64,000 bases of DNA, from positions 96,023 to 160,022 of the forward strand of contig ML976734.1 in assembly GCA_010015655.1 (NCBI GenBank), read 5' to 3'. The DNA comes from Bimuria novae-zelandiae CBS 107.79 (taxonomy: Eukaryota > Ascomycota > Dothideomycetes > Pleosporales > Didymosphaeriaceae). The notes below the pieces were generated by a model. That model did not search any database. It was not told the DNA's origin and saw only the letters and a list, made by a program, of their open reading frames with translations. The position numbers and the translations under genes were made by a program. The stretch's first letter is position 1; every line of letters starts with the position of its first letter. Positions 23,982 to 35,300 of the stretch are shown here, piece after piece.

Positions 23982-24542
23982 CAGCGCTGCTTCCACCAGC
24001 GCCACATCCCCACGCATATCCCAGAAGGCATGCTCTGGACGGTGCTCTGGGAACAGAGTCTTGCTCTGTGCTACTTACAGACTGGCATCAATGCCAGCCG
24101 CTTCGCTAGCGAGGGTAAACCGATCCGGAGGAGACGCGAGGGGTGGGAAGCGATTCTGCACCGCGATGTCAAGCCCGCAAATATCTTCCTTACGACGCGC
24201 GACCAGGAGAATCAGTATCCGACGACCGTGCTGGGAGACTTCGGGTGCTCCGTTATGGTACGCGATCGTGTGAGTTCGGTTATGACGGCGTGGACGAAGC
24301 CGTTTGCTGCGCCGGAGGAGCCGCGTTATACGGAGATGAGCGATGTGTATTCGCTAGCTTTGAGTGTGCATTGTATGGCGATTGTGAGGGATATGCCGGA
24401 TGAGCGGAGGGAGGTTAGAAAGGCGAATCCTGCGCCGGGGTATAGTTGTGTGCTGAACGATTTGTTGGCGAGGTGTTTGAGCACAAGGCCGGGCGATAGA
24501 CCGGATGTTGGGTATCTGCCGTACTTGGTTTTGAGGGAGTAG

Positions 24543-24902
24543 AGGGGTATTCCGCGTGAGCATATGCCGAGTTGGGCTCTGCCTCGCGCGCGGTAGATGC
24601 GCATCATTCTTGCGCAGCGGACTGCACTGTCGAACTCGCATTCGTGTTGATACTTTGCCTTGTAGTGCTCCGAAGGTATGCTTTCCAATTTTCAAATTAG
24701 CATAACAGCATACGAAATGAAATACACTGAAAACCTGACCAGAAAATCGCTGAGGGTGAGACGTGACTGCTACAGAAATTAACAAGTGTGTGCTAGGCAG
24801 AGACCTCACGGAGATTAAATCTTTATGAAACCATAAGTCCATGTGCAGATGGTAGCGCGGTGGGACGATGCCATGGCACGAATGCGAAAGAAGGCCCGAC
24901 AC
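24543..24902. other. Convergent spacer between the broken kinase and the GFA gene
   Basis: About 360 bp between two 3' ends. No supported gene; presumably 3' untranslated regions and terminators. Confidence 0.6.
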
Positions 24903-26153
24903 CTAGAAATCCACTGGGAACTTCCCCTTAGCCACGAAACCCTCCCCCTCATTCCTTTTTCCCCAACTCGCGATCCCTCCCTCAAGCCCTTTAATCAGCG
25001 CCTTGTTCAGCGCATATTCTCTGAAACTTACCCTCTCCGGCCACCAAGCTAACATCTCCTCCGCCCTCGCTCCACTCGGCGCATCCAACAAGCCCACAGC
25101 CACGTCTACCAAGCTCGGCCTCATATGTCCATCGTAGAAAAGACTTGCGCCGCATCTTCCACAGAACGGCCTCGTCACGTCGTCCCGGCTGCGATATGTC
25201 TTGATAGTGCCCCAATAAGGGCTTCTTGTGAAGGGCTTCGTGCCTTCCGCATCGAGCGTAATGTTAGCGGTGGGTATGAACGCCCAGAACGTGATGTCGA
25301 AACCCGAGGCTCGCGTACATGATCTACATGCACAGGTCCCGGCGAGATAGCGGTCAAGAGTAGGCAGCCACCACGGGTAGTTATTAGGGTTTGCTGAGCT
25401 GCCAGTCTCGTCTGGGACAAGAAGGTCTGGCCAGTGCGACTCGGCGGTTTTTGAAGCTTCGTTGGGAGGGCTGATCCAGAATTCTACACCTTTGCATTGG
25501 CAGTGTGCGTAAATCTTGTCTGTCCTGGATAAGCTTGAGCGCGATCTCGTGGTCCGCCAGTTTAGTGGCACTTCATGGTTCTGGCCCGGCTCTTGGAGGT
25601 AGCGCTTGAGTTGAGAGTCCTGAATGTGCGTGATGAACTGGCTGGCTCCCCCATCTGGTGTATCTTCAATCCATATGTGTGCTTTGTACTCAATCAGACC
25701 GTCTGTGTTGTCCACTTGCAGCGTCCCGGTTGCGGCTTCGAAATGACCGTCGTGGCTGTACTCGAGGTACCTAAGCGGTAGCGCGTGCATCAGCATAGCT
25801 CATCAAGTGACCCATATAAACCTTGTATTGCATCAAAATTTTGCTTGACACGTAGCCTTGAAACTCGTGTTGCTCTTGCATACGTACATCTGCGTTCCGC
25901 ATGTCGCACAGAAGTGGCGTGTGAGGATGTCTGAGCTTTTATACGGCGTCAAATTGTTGAGTGCAGGCTTTGGCGAGTTCGAACCGTGTGTGATATTGAA
26001 GTAACTAGTAAGGAGTGACCCTGAGATGCGCCGAGATATGTTACAACTGCAAAGGTGAGTCGAAAGGGGAAGCGACGATTTGGGCACCTGGAAAATATGT
26101 TTCGCGGCACCGCACATGCAGGCTACTGTGAGTTCTTTCGAGCCCTCCATCAT
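24903..26153 (-). CDS. Two-domain GFA (glutathione-dependent formaldehyde-activating / CENP-V-like) protein
   Basis: Exons 26153-25852 and 25770-24903, 389 aa; the 81-nt intron (donor GTGTCA, branch CTGAT, acceptor CTTAG) joins ...SFKAT to YLEYSHDGHFEAATGTL. GFA domains bind zinc through CxC, CxCxxC and CxxC motifs. The second domain has all of them: HCQC, CACRSC, FCGRCGASLF. The first has CMC and FCATCGTQM, but its middle motif reads LCSCNISRR, with Ser in place of the third cysteine, so its zinc site may be incomplete. Such tandem-GFA proteins are common in ascomycetes; whether they act on S-hydroxymethylglutathione is unproven. The intron length is a multiple of three and carries in-frame stops, supporting splicing. 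Confidence 0.85.
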
Positions 26154-26310
26154 CAAATACTGAATTGGCGATAACTTTCACTATTCCGAAAAGCAATGAT
26201 ATATTTGATTTTGCTGGACTAGGGACTGAAGCATCATTCCAAGAGTGGTTAGCGTTACCCCGCTTTCCGATAGCGGTGTCGGCAACTCATCTTTTTCACA
26301 GTCGGGTTAT
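26154..26310. promoter_or_regulatory. GFA upstream region / left flank of the nested stack
   Basis: Un-RIPped DNA between the GFA start codon and the hAT. The last part continues across the hAT insertion into the TATA-containing leader at 29476, so the left end of the multi-intron transposase element is probably within roughly 26240-26310. No clear terminal repeat was identified. Confidence 0.45.
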
Positions 26311-29300
26311 CAGGGTTGTCAACAAACAAATGTGCTTCAAAATTTTGATTTGATTTTGTTTAATTTTTTAAATTTAAACAAATAAATCTTCTGTGCGCTA
26401 GATTAATAAACAAATTTAAAATAATAGGCTTCTCTATTTAAATATTTTAAGTTTATTTAAAAATAGCTATTAGACCCGTTACAGCCTAGCCCTACTATGT
26501 AACGTAATGTTAGCTAAATAATCGCGTACTTCCCGCGTACACAGCGCGTTAACGCTTAACTTACCTATATTCCTTACTTTAGCCTGCCTATATAGCTTAC
26601 TTTTTCGCGCCTTTGCACACACACGTTCACGCCTATTATGCCTTTAAAACAAAGCTATAAGTCTGCTAAGGCAGTCAAACCTACACCTAAACGTCCCTAT
26701 TATGCGCCTAAGCCCTTATAGAAGGTGCGCTAAAGCATTAATAGTTAGCTAACTAAGCGCGATAGTACGCCTAAGCCTTTATCTGCATAGCCTATAGAGC
26801 CGCTTATAGAGCTACCAAACACGCCGCCAACCTAGCCGAAGCCGCTGCTAGATGCTTCACCCCAGCGAGCATCTCCACGCCAGAACATGTAGCTAGCCAT
26901 TCCTAAAGCCTTACAAAACAGCGATAACGTTGCCTGGGAGTTGCAATTAATGCTTAATAGGCCTAAGGCATTTATAACGCAGCTAATAGCTAGCTTTAAC
27001 GCGGTAATAGAGATAATAATAGAGGCGGCTCCCACTCCTAAGGAGGGCTAGGCTAGTAACTACAATAGCTATAACTTTAATAGATTAAATAGTATAGTAA
27101 AGCTACTTACTACGCTAAAAAGCAACACTAGCTAGGTCTATAAGCATGGCTATTACGTGTAGAAGAAGAACACATATAAGCTAGAGTAGCTCTACTTTGT
27201 GTGTAGGTACTGCCACACGCGCAATCTCCCTGGGGCTATACACTAAATAATAAAGTTAACTAGCGCTGCTATACAATATCTTGTCTAAGATAAACCTAGC
27301 TATTAAGTTTGTAAAGATGGCCCTATTGCCCGCAAGCCTACGCGTAAACCTGGTTAAATATTACTATAATTTGCTACTAAGGGCGGCCTTAAAATTACTA
27401 TAAAGACCTTTAACGAACTAGGTAACTTTAATGTATATAGCTTTTAATAGGTAGCTATACTTTAGCTAGTTAATAATAATAGAGCTCTTTGCGAGTTTAA
27501 AACACTAGCTTTTTATAAGATAATAAGATTTGCCAACCTTAAGACAGAGGCAGCGCTATAGAGCTCTTATAATAGCGTAGCGAGCTTCGTAATAAAGCTC
27601 TATAGTTATATAAAGCCGTAGGTGGTGCGCGCGTTAGCGGAGGTAGAGAGTAAAGTGTATATAAGCTTTAATAGGTAGACTACTAAAAGTGGTAAACGTG
27701 GCTTCTTTGCTATAGTTGCGCACTACGTTAACTATAAAGGCGCGATAGTTGACCTGCCTATAGCGCTGCCACAAGTTGTAGGTGCTTACTCTGGCGAGGC
27801 TATCGCTAACGCTGTTGCTGCTATCCTGGAATACTTTAGCATCAATCGCAATAAACTTAGGTACTTTATACTTAATAACGCCGCTAATAATAACACTGCT
27901 ATTAATAAACTTGCTATAATATATAACTTTAATAGTACTAAACGACGCCTCCGCTGCGCTTGCTATATACTTAACCTTATTAGCTAAATAATTATGTTTG
28001 GTCGCGACGCCGACGCGTACGAGAACAAGCCTAAGAATATAAAAGAAAAAGAGTTTTATATAAAGAAGTAGTAGAAGGATGGACTATTAGGCGTCTTCTT
28101 TAATATAATAAACTATATTAATACGCTAAATTAGTACAGCCTCTTTGCAAGCTATTAGCGGCAGGCTATAAAGGAGATGCCTTAAAGCGCTGTCTCTATT
28201 AGTATACGCGAGCTAGTCAAGCCTGTAGTTACGCGCTAGAATAGCTATTATAGTGCACTTAAGCGTAGGGTTAAGCTTTAACAAGCTATTACCTCGTATG
28301 CTAATTACTATATAATAGAGACTAAAGTAGCTAACTCTACTACGCGAACTTATAGTAATAAGCTTCTATTAGCACCGCGATAGATAAGGTTAATAGGGCT
28401 TATAGCTATAGATTAGGCGGTTATTAACGACTATATTGCTATACTATAGCCACTTAAGTTTATAACTAATCGCCTTTAAGGCCGCGGTAAAAGCGGTCAT
28501 TATAGCGCGCTGTATAAGGTAATTCCTATATTAAAGTCTATAATTACTAAGCTAGATGCCTGCCTTAAGTCTTATAAAGGCGTTGACTTTACCCTAACTA
28601 AGGCGCCTAAAGACTACTTGCTAATTAACCTACGCGCCGCGAAGAAGAAAGCGATTAAATACTTTAAAAAGCTACTTAAAATACCTATTTACTATACTGC
28701 CACGGCACTCTATCCACGCTATAAGACATACTATAAGTGTTTATAGCAGCATAAACCTAAGGTCTACAATCGCTGCCACGCGTAGTTTCTGCAACTATAG
28801 ATAGCCTATAAGCCTGCTAACGCCGCAACTACAACACTAGTTATACTACTAAAGCCCTTAATAAGTAGCTTCGACAATACTATTAACTTTATACTTAACG
28901 CTGGCGATCGCGAGTGTACTAAGGCGGTAAAGGACAAGTATAATTAGTAGCTAGAAGAGCTACTATAGATAGCTTAATAATATAAAATAGGCGTTATAGC
29001 TATATAGTACTAGCTTAAGTTAAAGCTAAAGTACCTACATCTTTTACAGCTTGCAATTAACTTACTCTTAATTCCCGCCTTTAGTAGCGACTGTGAAAAA
29101 GTCTTCTTAGGTACTAGCGATATAATAGACCCATAAAGGCGGAAAATAAGCTCACAGTTACTGGCTACTCTTATATGTACGCAGCGATAGATAAGGGCAG
29201 GTTTTAAGCCTCTAAGCGCGATAGCAGTAGCAAAGTACTGCGAAAAAACGCTTATTAAAAGCTTTAGGATAGAGGAGTGGAAGGAGTCGCTATAGTAATT

Positions 29301-29475
29301 GCTATATAAATTACCTTTTATAGTCTCTAGCTTCTTAAAATTCAAATAAACAATTTAAACAAAAGCACCCCTACAGTCTATTAAAATTAAATAAATAAAC
29401 TACAATACTATAAAATCGTCAAACAAAGCAAAACTTAGCTTCAAATATTGTTTGTTTTGTTTGTTGACAACTCTG
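26311..29475 (+). mobile_element. hAT transposon, heavily RIP-mutated, inserted in another element's promoter
   Basis: Perfect 8-bp target duplication CGGGTTAT at 26303-26310 and 29476-29483. Inverted ends read CAGGGTTGTCAACAAACAAA on the left and CAGAGTTGTCAACAAACAAA on the right (reverse complement). 3165 bp. The interior is AT/TA-rich and full of stops, in contrast to the intact DNA on both sides. The duplicated sequence overlaps a TATA-like box (TTATATAAG) at the right junction. Confidence 0.93.
26638..29349 (+). pseudogene. hAT transposase, RIP-inactivated
   Basis: Starts ATG 26638 (MPLKQSYKSAKAVKP...). A BED-type zinc finger is readable near 27195-27245 (VCRYCHTRNLPGAIH). Core segments near 27790-28050 include GEAIANAVAAILEYF and RCACYILNL. 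The C-terminal hAT dimerisation region is visible near 29050-29280 (LLLIPAFSSDCEKVF, then ISSQLLATLICTQR). Stops replace Trp/Gln throughout. Same superfamily as the element at 22315-23981 but a different family: different termini and opposite coding strand. Confidence 0.8.
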
Positions 29476-29483
29476 CGGGTTAT

Positions 29484-29591
29484 ATAAGCCCCTCCAACCT
29501 TATTTTAGGAGCATTTCCGATCGTTATTTGTTCGCGCTTGCGCTGTAAACACGTTTCGAACACGTTCTAAATACGTTCCTGGCGCGTTTCG
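29484..29591 (+). promoter_or_regulatory. Promoter/leader of the multi-intron transposase gene
   Basis: A TATA-like box TTATATAAG spans the hAT target duplication (29480-29488). The last 44 nt before the ATG (29548-29591) are four tandem 11-mers: AACACGTTTCG, AACACGTTCTA, AATACGTTCCT, GGCGCGTTTCG. The array ends flush with the ATG at 29592. Confidence 0.75.
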
Positions 29592-29732
29592 ATGGAGTCT
29601 CTCGGTTCTGTATTTATACCTGTCCCGATTCGTAGAGAAGTAGAATCCGATGACGATCCCGACTTTACACTCGGAGATGAGTTCGCAAGGCCTGTTGAAC
29701 CTATTGAAGATGTAGAAGTGCAACATGAGCAG

Positions 29733-29782
29733 GTAATTTTTATATCTAAACGAGTTTAAAACACGTTCTGAACATATTACAG
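29733..29782 (+). repeat. Intron 1 built of three 11-nt units
   Basis: GTAATT donor, then AACGAGTTTAA, AACACGTTCTG, AACATATTACA plus the final G of the acceptor. Phase 0. The downstream exon continues the frame (QPSPEFTCGNNQ). Confidence 0.8.
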
Positions 29783-30213
29783 CAGCCTAGCCCGGAGTTC
29801 ACATGCGGAAATAACCAAATGGCTGCAATCACAGCTGCGCAAGTTGATATTGTAGCTAATATACTAATGTATCCCGTTAGTAACCCAGAAGGTTATGCAC
29901 TTATTATTCTTATAATAATAGGATATAATAGGAAGGTACTAACTACTAAGGAAATACTTAAGCGGGCTCTATCAGTAGAAAAATTATCTTATATATTTAA
30001 AATCTATTCTAAACGTGATTAGTTCTAATATTATAATGGTGTAGAGTTTAAGAACAGCATAATAATTTCCCTATACCTAGATTACTAGCCTGCGATCTAG
30101 CATAGGTATTATTACACTAGTATTAAGTAATACGAGTTCCTTAATAATAATATTACAATATATTTATATACTATTATAAATAATACATTATATATATAGA
30201 TAAGAAAGCTTTA

Positions 30214-30374
30214 TGTAAGGGGCTGGGTGCTCAAGGAGCCAAAGGTGCTAGAAGAATACTTATAAATTTAATAGAGAGTCTAAAGTTAAGCTTTAGGCGT
30301 TAAACTTATATATTTAGGGTTCGAATAACTAAGGGTTAAGGATCTAAGGTAATAACTAGGCGTAGCCTATTATA
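30214..30374 (-). repeat. Gypsy LTR (3' copy in coding orientation)
   Basis: Begins TGTAAGGGGCTGGG and ends GCCTATTATA; the final ACA has become ATA by C-to-T change. Confidence 0.9.
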
Positions 30375-32399
30375 TACCTCCCTTCCCTTTATTAAGGGAA
30401 AAAAAAATCTCCGCGTCTTATCTTATTTGTGTAGCTTTATAATTGTTTTATTATCTACTTATAATCCTCTTACTATTATAAACCTCTTACTAGTTCTATT
30501 CTTGCGTGTCTAATTTTATGTCCTTGCTATAAGTAGTTACTATAGTAATATATTTGCGCTAGTGCGTTTACTTATTATTATATATATAAAATCGCTTCTT
30601 ACTTAGCTTCTAGACCTTACTCTTTTAAGCTTTCTTTTTTTTCTTAGCTTAACTTTATGCGCTGCAACGTCTTACTTTTAACCTAGTCTTTCTTAATTTC
30701 GCAACCTAATTTCTCTTACTATTCTAATAAGATAGCTAGCCCTTTACGTAATAGCTACGTAATAAAGATACCTAAGCGTTAAAGGCGTGCTACTAACTCT
30801 AATAATAAAATAAAGGAAGGCCTGTCCCAATTATAATTACTTAGTGACTAACTTAAGAAGACTAAGCTTTTTCAAAATAAAGTTACTATATCTAACGCTA
30901 GCGTAATCCTTTTTAGCTAGCTTACTAAGAAGTTTAGTCTTTCTAAAGCTTATAAAGTAAGTTCTAGACTTTCTTTTACACTTTTTTTACTTCTTTTTAC
31001 CTTCTAACTTGCCTTCTTACTCTTCTAACCTCCTTTTTAGTTCTTTATTAGCCTAAGTATACGTACTTACTAACTTAATAAGCTTAGCTTTTAGGGTCTA
31101 ATCTCGCTGCGCGCGATAATTAAGCGCTAGTATATTAATTATATTACTTATAGACGCGTCTATTAGTAGGTACTAGCGGGCAAGACAGTGTCCTGCAAGA
31201 AGTGCTATACTTATAAGCTTACTAGCTATACTAGATAAGTATACTTTAGTCTAACTTATTCTAGATAACTTTAGGGTGTGCTCTACTAACTCCTTCCCCT
31301 ACCTAGATTTAGCCTGCCCTCGACGAAGTTAGCCACAAAGAGTTTACTAATATTATAATTATTAGTATAGGCTATCTTTTAAACAAGGTTTTAAAAAGTA
31401 GCTAGGAATAGAAGGCCTTTTTTATTAACTTTAACGCGTTTTATTCTGCTTATAAGGTTACTATTATTAATTACTATACCTCCTTTAAGAGCAAGACTAC
31501 TACTACTTTAGGCCCTATTACTTCTTTTTTTTAAAGTTATTTAGCTCTTAGAGCGTATTACTATCGCGGTTAAAAAGTCTTCTAATCTTTTTTAAATTTA
31601 TACTACTAATTTTAAAGTATTTTATTAAGAGTGCAAAAACCCTTTTATAAGTTTTTTTTAAATAATAAAGCTATTTTTTAAGGCTAATATCGTGTAGCTC
31701 TCTAGCAAGTTCGTGGTGGTGGATAAAGGCATCGTAATAAATAGTCTTTAAATAATAGATAATATTCTTGCAGGAGCTAATATACCTACTTAAGCCTACT
31801 AGGGCTTGCGCTAGTGGCTTTAGGCTATTATAATTAAGGAGCGCTTAAGTAAGGAGGATAATAGCTTTTTTAACTTTAGTAGTATATTAGAGGGCGGAGA
31901 AGTAGACCTAAACATTATTAAAAAGGGTTTTACTATTTCTTTAGTAGCTAAAGATACCTCTCTTACCTAGTTTCTTTTTCCTTTTTACTTTAGTTTACTT
32001 CTAAAGCTTACTTCTTTTGTAAGGGTTATCTCTTACTACTATAAGAATTATTTAGTCTTCTTATTATCCTTAGTAGTTTTAAGGGTTTTTTAAGTTACTT
32101 TCTTAAAATTTCTTCTTAACTTTCTTTCCTAATACTTAACTTTATCTCTTAATAATATTGTTTTTATCTTTATCTTAAACACCTTTATTTAGCTAGGTTT
32201 TTTAACTTAGTAAGATAGGCATTATAAAGCCTCCTTTAGGCCCTAATAAAAGCTAATTTAGGGGATATCGCGATAGAACCCTATTAGAAGTTTTTAATTA
32301 TAATTTTAATATAGCTTAGTAAACTTCTTTTAATAGTTTAATATAGTAGCTTAGTTAAGGTTCCTATAAGATTCCTAAGTTCTTTAAGAGTAGTTTTCT

Positions 32400-35300
32400 T
32401 ACTATACTAGGTATTTTACCCTTTTACCTTTACGGGACTAGCGTTCTTTATATATATTAACTATACTATACTTTTCTTCCTCCTCTTTTATTATAATTGC
32501 TTCGGGCTGGGCGTTATTAGTGGTTTAGCTAGGGAGAGGGTTTAATAAGGCTAACTTTAGCCTATCTACGTGGAACCTTAGGTGCATATTTAGCGGAACG
32601 TCTAGTTTTACTATATAAGAGTTTATTACCTTTCTTATAGTAAACTTTCTTTACTTCTAGTCGAGCTTCTTGCTTAGACGTTAGTTTTAAAGGTAGTTCT
32701 TATATTTTAGCTATACCTTATCTCTTTTTTTTTTTTTTTAAAAAAATTAGAGTATTTTTGCGTTAATAGTTTGCTAGGCACTCTTATTCTTATTAGGCTA
32801 TTACTATTTTTACTTAGGTAAAGTTAAAAACCTTCTTAAACTTCTTTATTATTACCTTCGTAGCCTTTTTTACGTTAGTTTTAAGCTCTAAGGCTAATCT
32901 CCGTACCCTAAAATTCTTAACTAGTTTAATATTTTAGCTATAGAATAAGAAAAATAGGCTAACTCTTATTAATATAGCTTCTCGCCCTTTAATAGCTATT
33001 TAGGCTATAGGAAGCTACTTTATCTAATCGTCTTATTACTAGTTATAGTACACCTAGAGGTAGGCTTTAAGGATAGAGTTTATTTATTCTATCTACCTGT
33101 CTGTCTCTAGGTGCTTTGCTATAGATAGTCTTTGGTTAATACCTACTTGTTTATAGAGTGTAGTCTAAAATTCGCTTACGAATTGTCCCCCGCGGTCCGA
33201 TATAATAGAGGAGGGGAAGAAGTAGTCTACTACCTAGTATTAAAGGAATGCTATCGTAACTATAGGTATATTAAGATTTAAGAGACTAATAAACTTAGGG
33301 TCCTTACTAAGTCTATTTATAATTATTATAATATTCGTGTAGCTATTACTCTTAGGTAGGGTAATAATAAAGTCTATTATAATATCCTTCTATTCTTATT
33401 TAGGTAGTAATGAGGGCTTTAGCAGGCCCTATTTTACTTCTCTTTATAGTTTAGTTCTTTTATAAATATTATTGTTCTTAATGTACTGCTTTACTTAGTT
33501 AGACATCCCTAAAAAGAAGTAGTCTTAAGCAAGGATCTTATAAATATTTTCTTATTTTAAGTATTCTAAAGCTAGGGAACTATACGCGACTACTATTAGC
33601 TTTATTTATAAAGGTTTTAATTTTAGTACCTATTATCTTAACCTATAGCGTAGGTACCCTTAGTTATCTATACTATATTCTAAGATACTAATAAATAACT
33701 TCTACCTAGGTTTAAACTTCCTAAGCCTATTCTTAATATAAGCCTTTATTTTACTATATGCACTGTCTTTATTGCGTTCTACCTCTTACTATAGAGTGTT
33801 AAAGTCTAGTTTGCATCGCTTAGCAGGGCTATTACCTTCTTAAAGGGTTAATATAGGTAGTTTAGGACGTGTTAGGTAAGTAAGTACTAGGTCCTTATCT
33901 GTTTTAGTATAGTTAGGTTTCTTTATAGTAGTAGGTGTTTAAGAGATAAAAGACTTTAAGCTATTTTTTTTAGTAGTCTCCTAAAAAAGTATAAAGTGTC
34001 TTAACTTTAATTTATTATCTTTACTATCCTTTAGTAGGTCTTAGTCCCTTTAGGAGAGGGCGTTCGCCCTAAAGTTTACTAACTCTAGTCTATATATAAA
34101 TATTATATTAATATAGCTAAGTATGTCTACCTACTAAACGTGTTGTTTATCTAACCTTTATTTAGTAGCGAAATACGTAAGGTTCTTATAATTAGTGTAG
34201 ACTATAAGGTACTTTACTACTTAATATATATAGTTCTATTTATTTACGTATTTAATAACTATAAGTATCCCTTTATTATAGATAGCGTAGTTATATTCTG
34301 CCAGGCTATTCTTTACTAAGAAGTAAGCCACTAGGCGTAGAATCCTATTATTATTATACTAAGAGAAGTATCCCCTAATTAACTAGCTAAAGGCGTCTAC
34401 TTCTAGTACTAATTCTTATTTAGGGTCGAAGTAGGCTAGTGCGGGGTCTATACAGAATGCTATTTTTAGGAAATTAAATACATGCTATTACTTTTATCCC
34501 TAGATAAATTCTACTCCTTTACTAGTAAGCTTTATAAGGGGGCTTACTATACTAGAAAAGTCTTATATAAATCTTTGATAAAAGTTTGCGAAGCCTATAA
34601 AGCTCTAGACTTCTTTTACTAAAGTTAGTAGCTTCTATTTTTAAATTACTTAGATTTTATCTAGGTCTATGCTTACGCCCTTATTAATTTCTATAATAAA
34701 TTTAAGGTACTTAGTCTTTTTAACGCAGAACTTAGATTTTTTAATATTTAAGTATAGTCCTATAGCCCTTAACTTTTAAATTATAGTATATACTTTCTCT
34801 TCGTGGTCTTTTTAGCTACTACTAGAGAAGATAAGAACGTTATCTATATATACTAAGTAGTAGTTATTAAGGTGCTCCTTTAGTACCTAATTAATATATT
34901 ACTAAAACGTACTTAGCGCGTTAGCTAGGCTAAAAGGAACTACTAGCTACTTATAAAGACTAAATTAGATTTTAAACGCTATCTTCTATTCCTCGCCTTT
35001 TACTATCTAAAGCTTATAGAAGGTTTAAATTATATTAAGTTTACTAAACTATTTAGCTTTCGCGAGGAGCTAAAGGGTCTTACTAATTAATAATAAAAAG
35101 TACTAGTTCTTTTTTAAGATAGCGTTTAGGGCTTAATAATTAATGTAAAAGCGTAGTCCTCCGCTAAATTTCTTAGTAAATAATACTAGAGTAGCGGCGC
35201 TAGACTTACTTACTTAAATAAAGTCTTTATCTAAGTATTTAGTAAGCTCTTTTTAAAGGACGAGCAACTCTTCGCGAGACATATTAAATAGAGGGCTATA

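Larger units (their letters stand above)
21910..24542 (+). pseudogene. Protein kinase gene disrupted by a hAT element
   Basis: The 5' part (21910-22314) starts MPFWISFSRAGSRSQSR, has an RS-rich leader and the kinase N-lobe (REARAMLQCSHPHII, IFMEHCALGSLDELISRF). The 3' part (from 23982) continues with the C-lobe: LHRDVKPANIFL catalytic loop, LGDFGCSVM, PFAAPEEPRYTEMSDVYSLA, stopping at 24540-24542. The hAT element at 22315-23981 with its duplicated CAGCGCTG separates them inside the N-to-C-lobe linker. Even ignoring the element, the two halves are in different frames, so either a small second lesion or a short intron lies near the site. Nothing else in the kinase core is damaged, suggesting recent loss. 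Probably NIMA-like, but the subfamily is uncertain. Confidence 0.85.
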
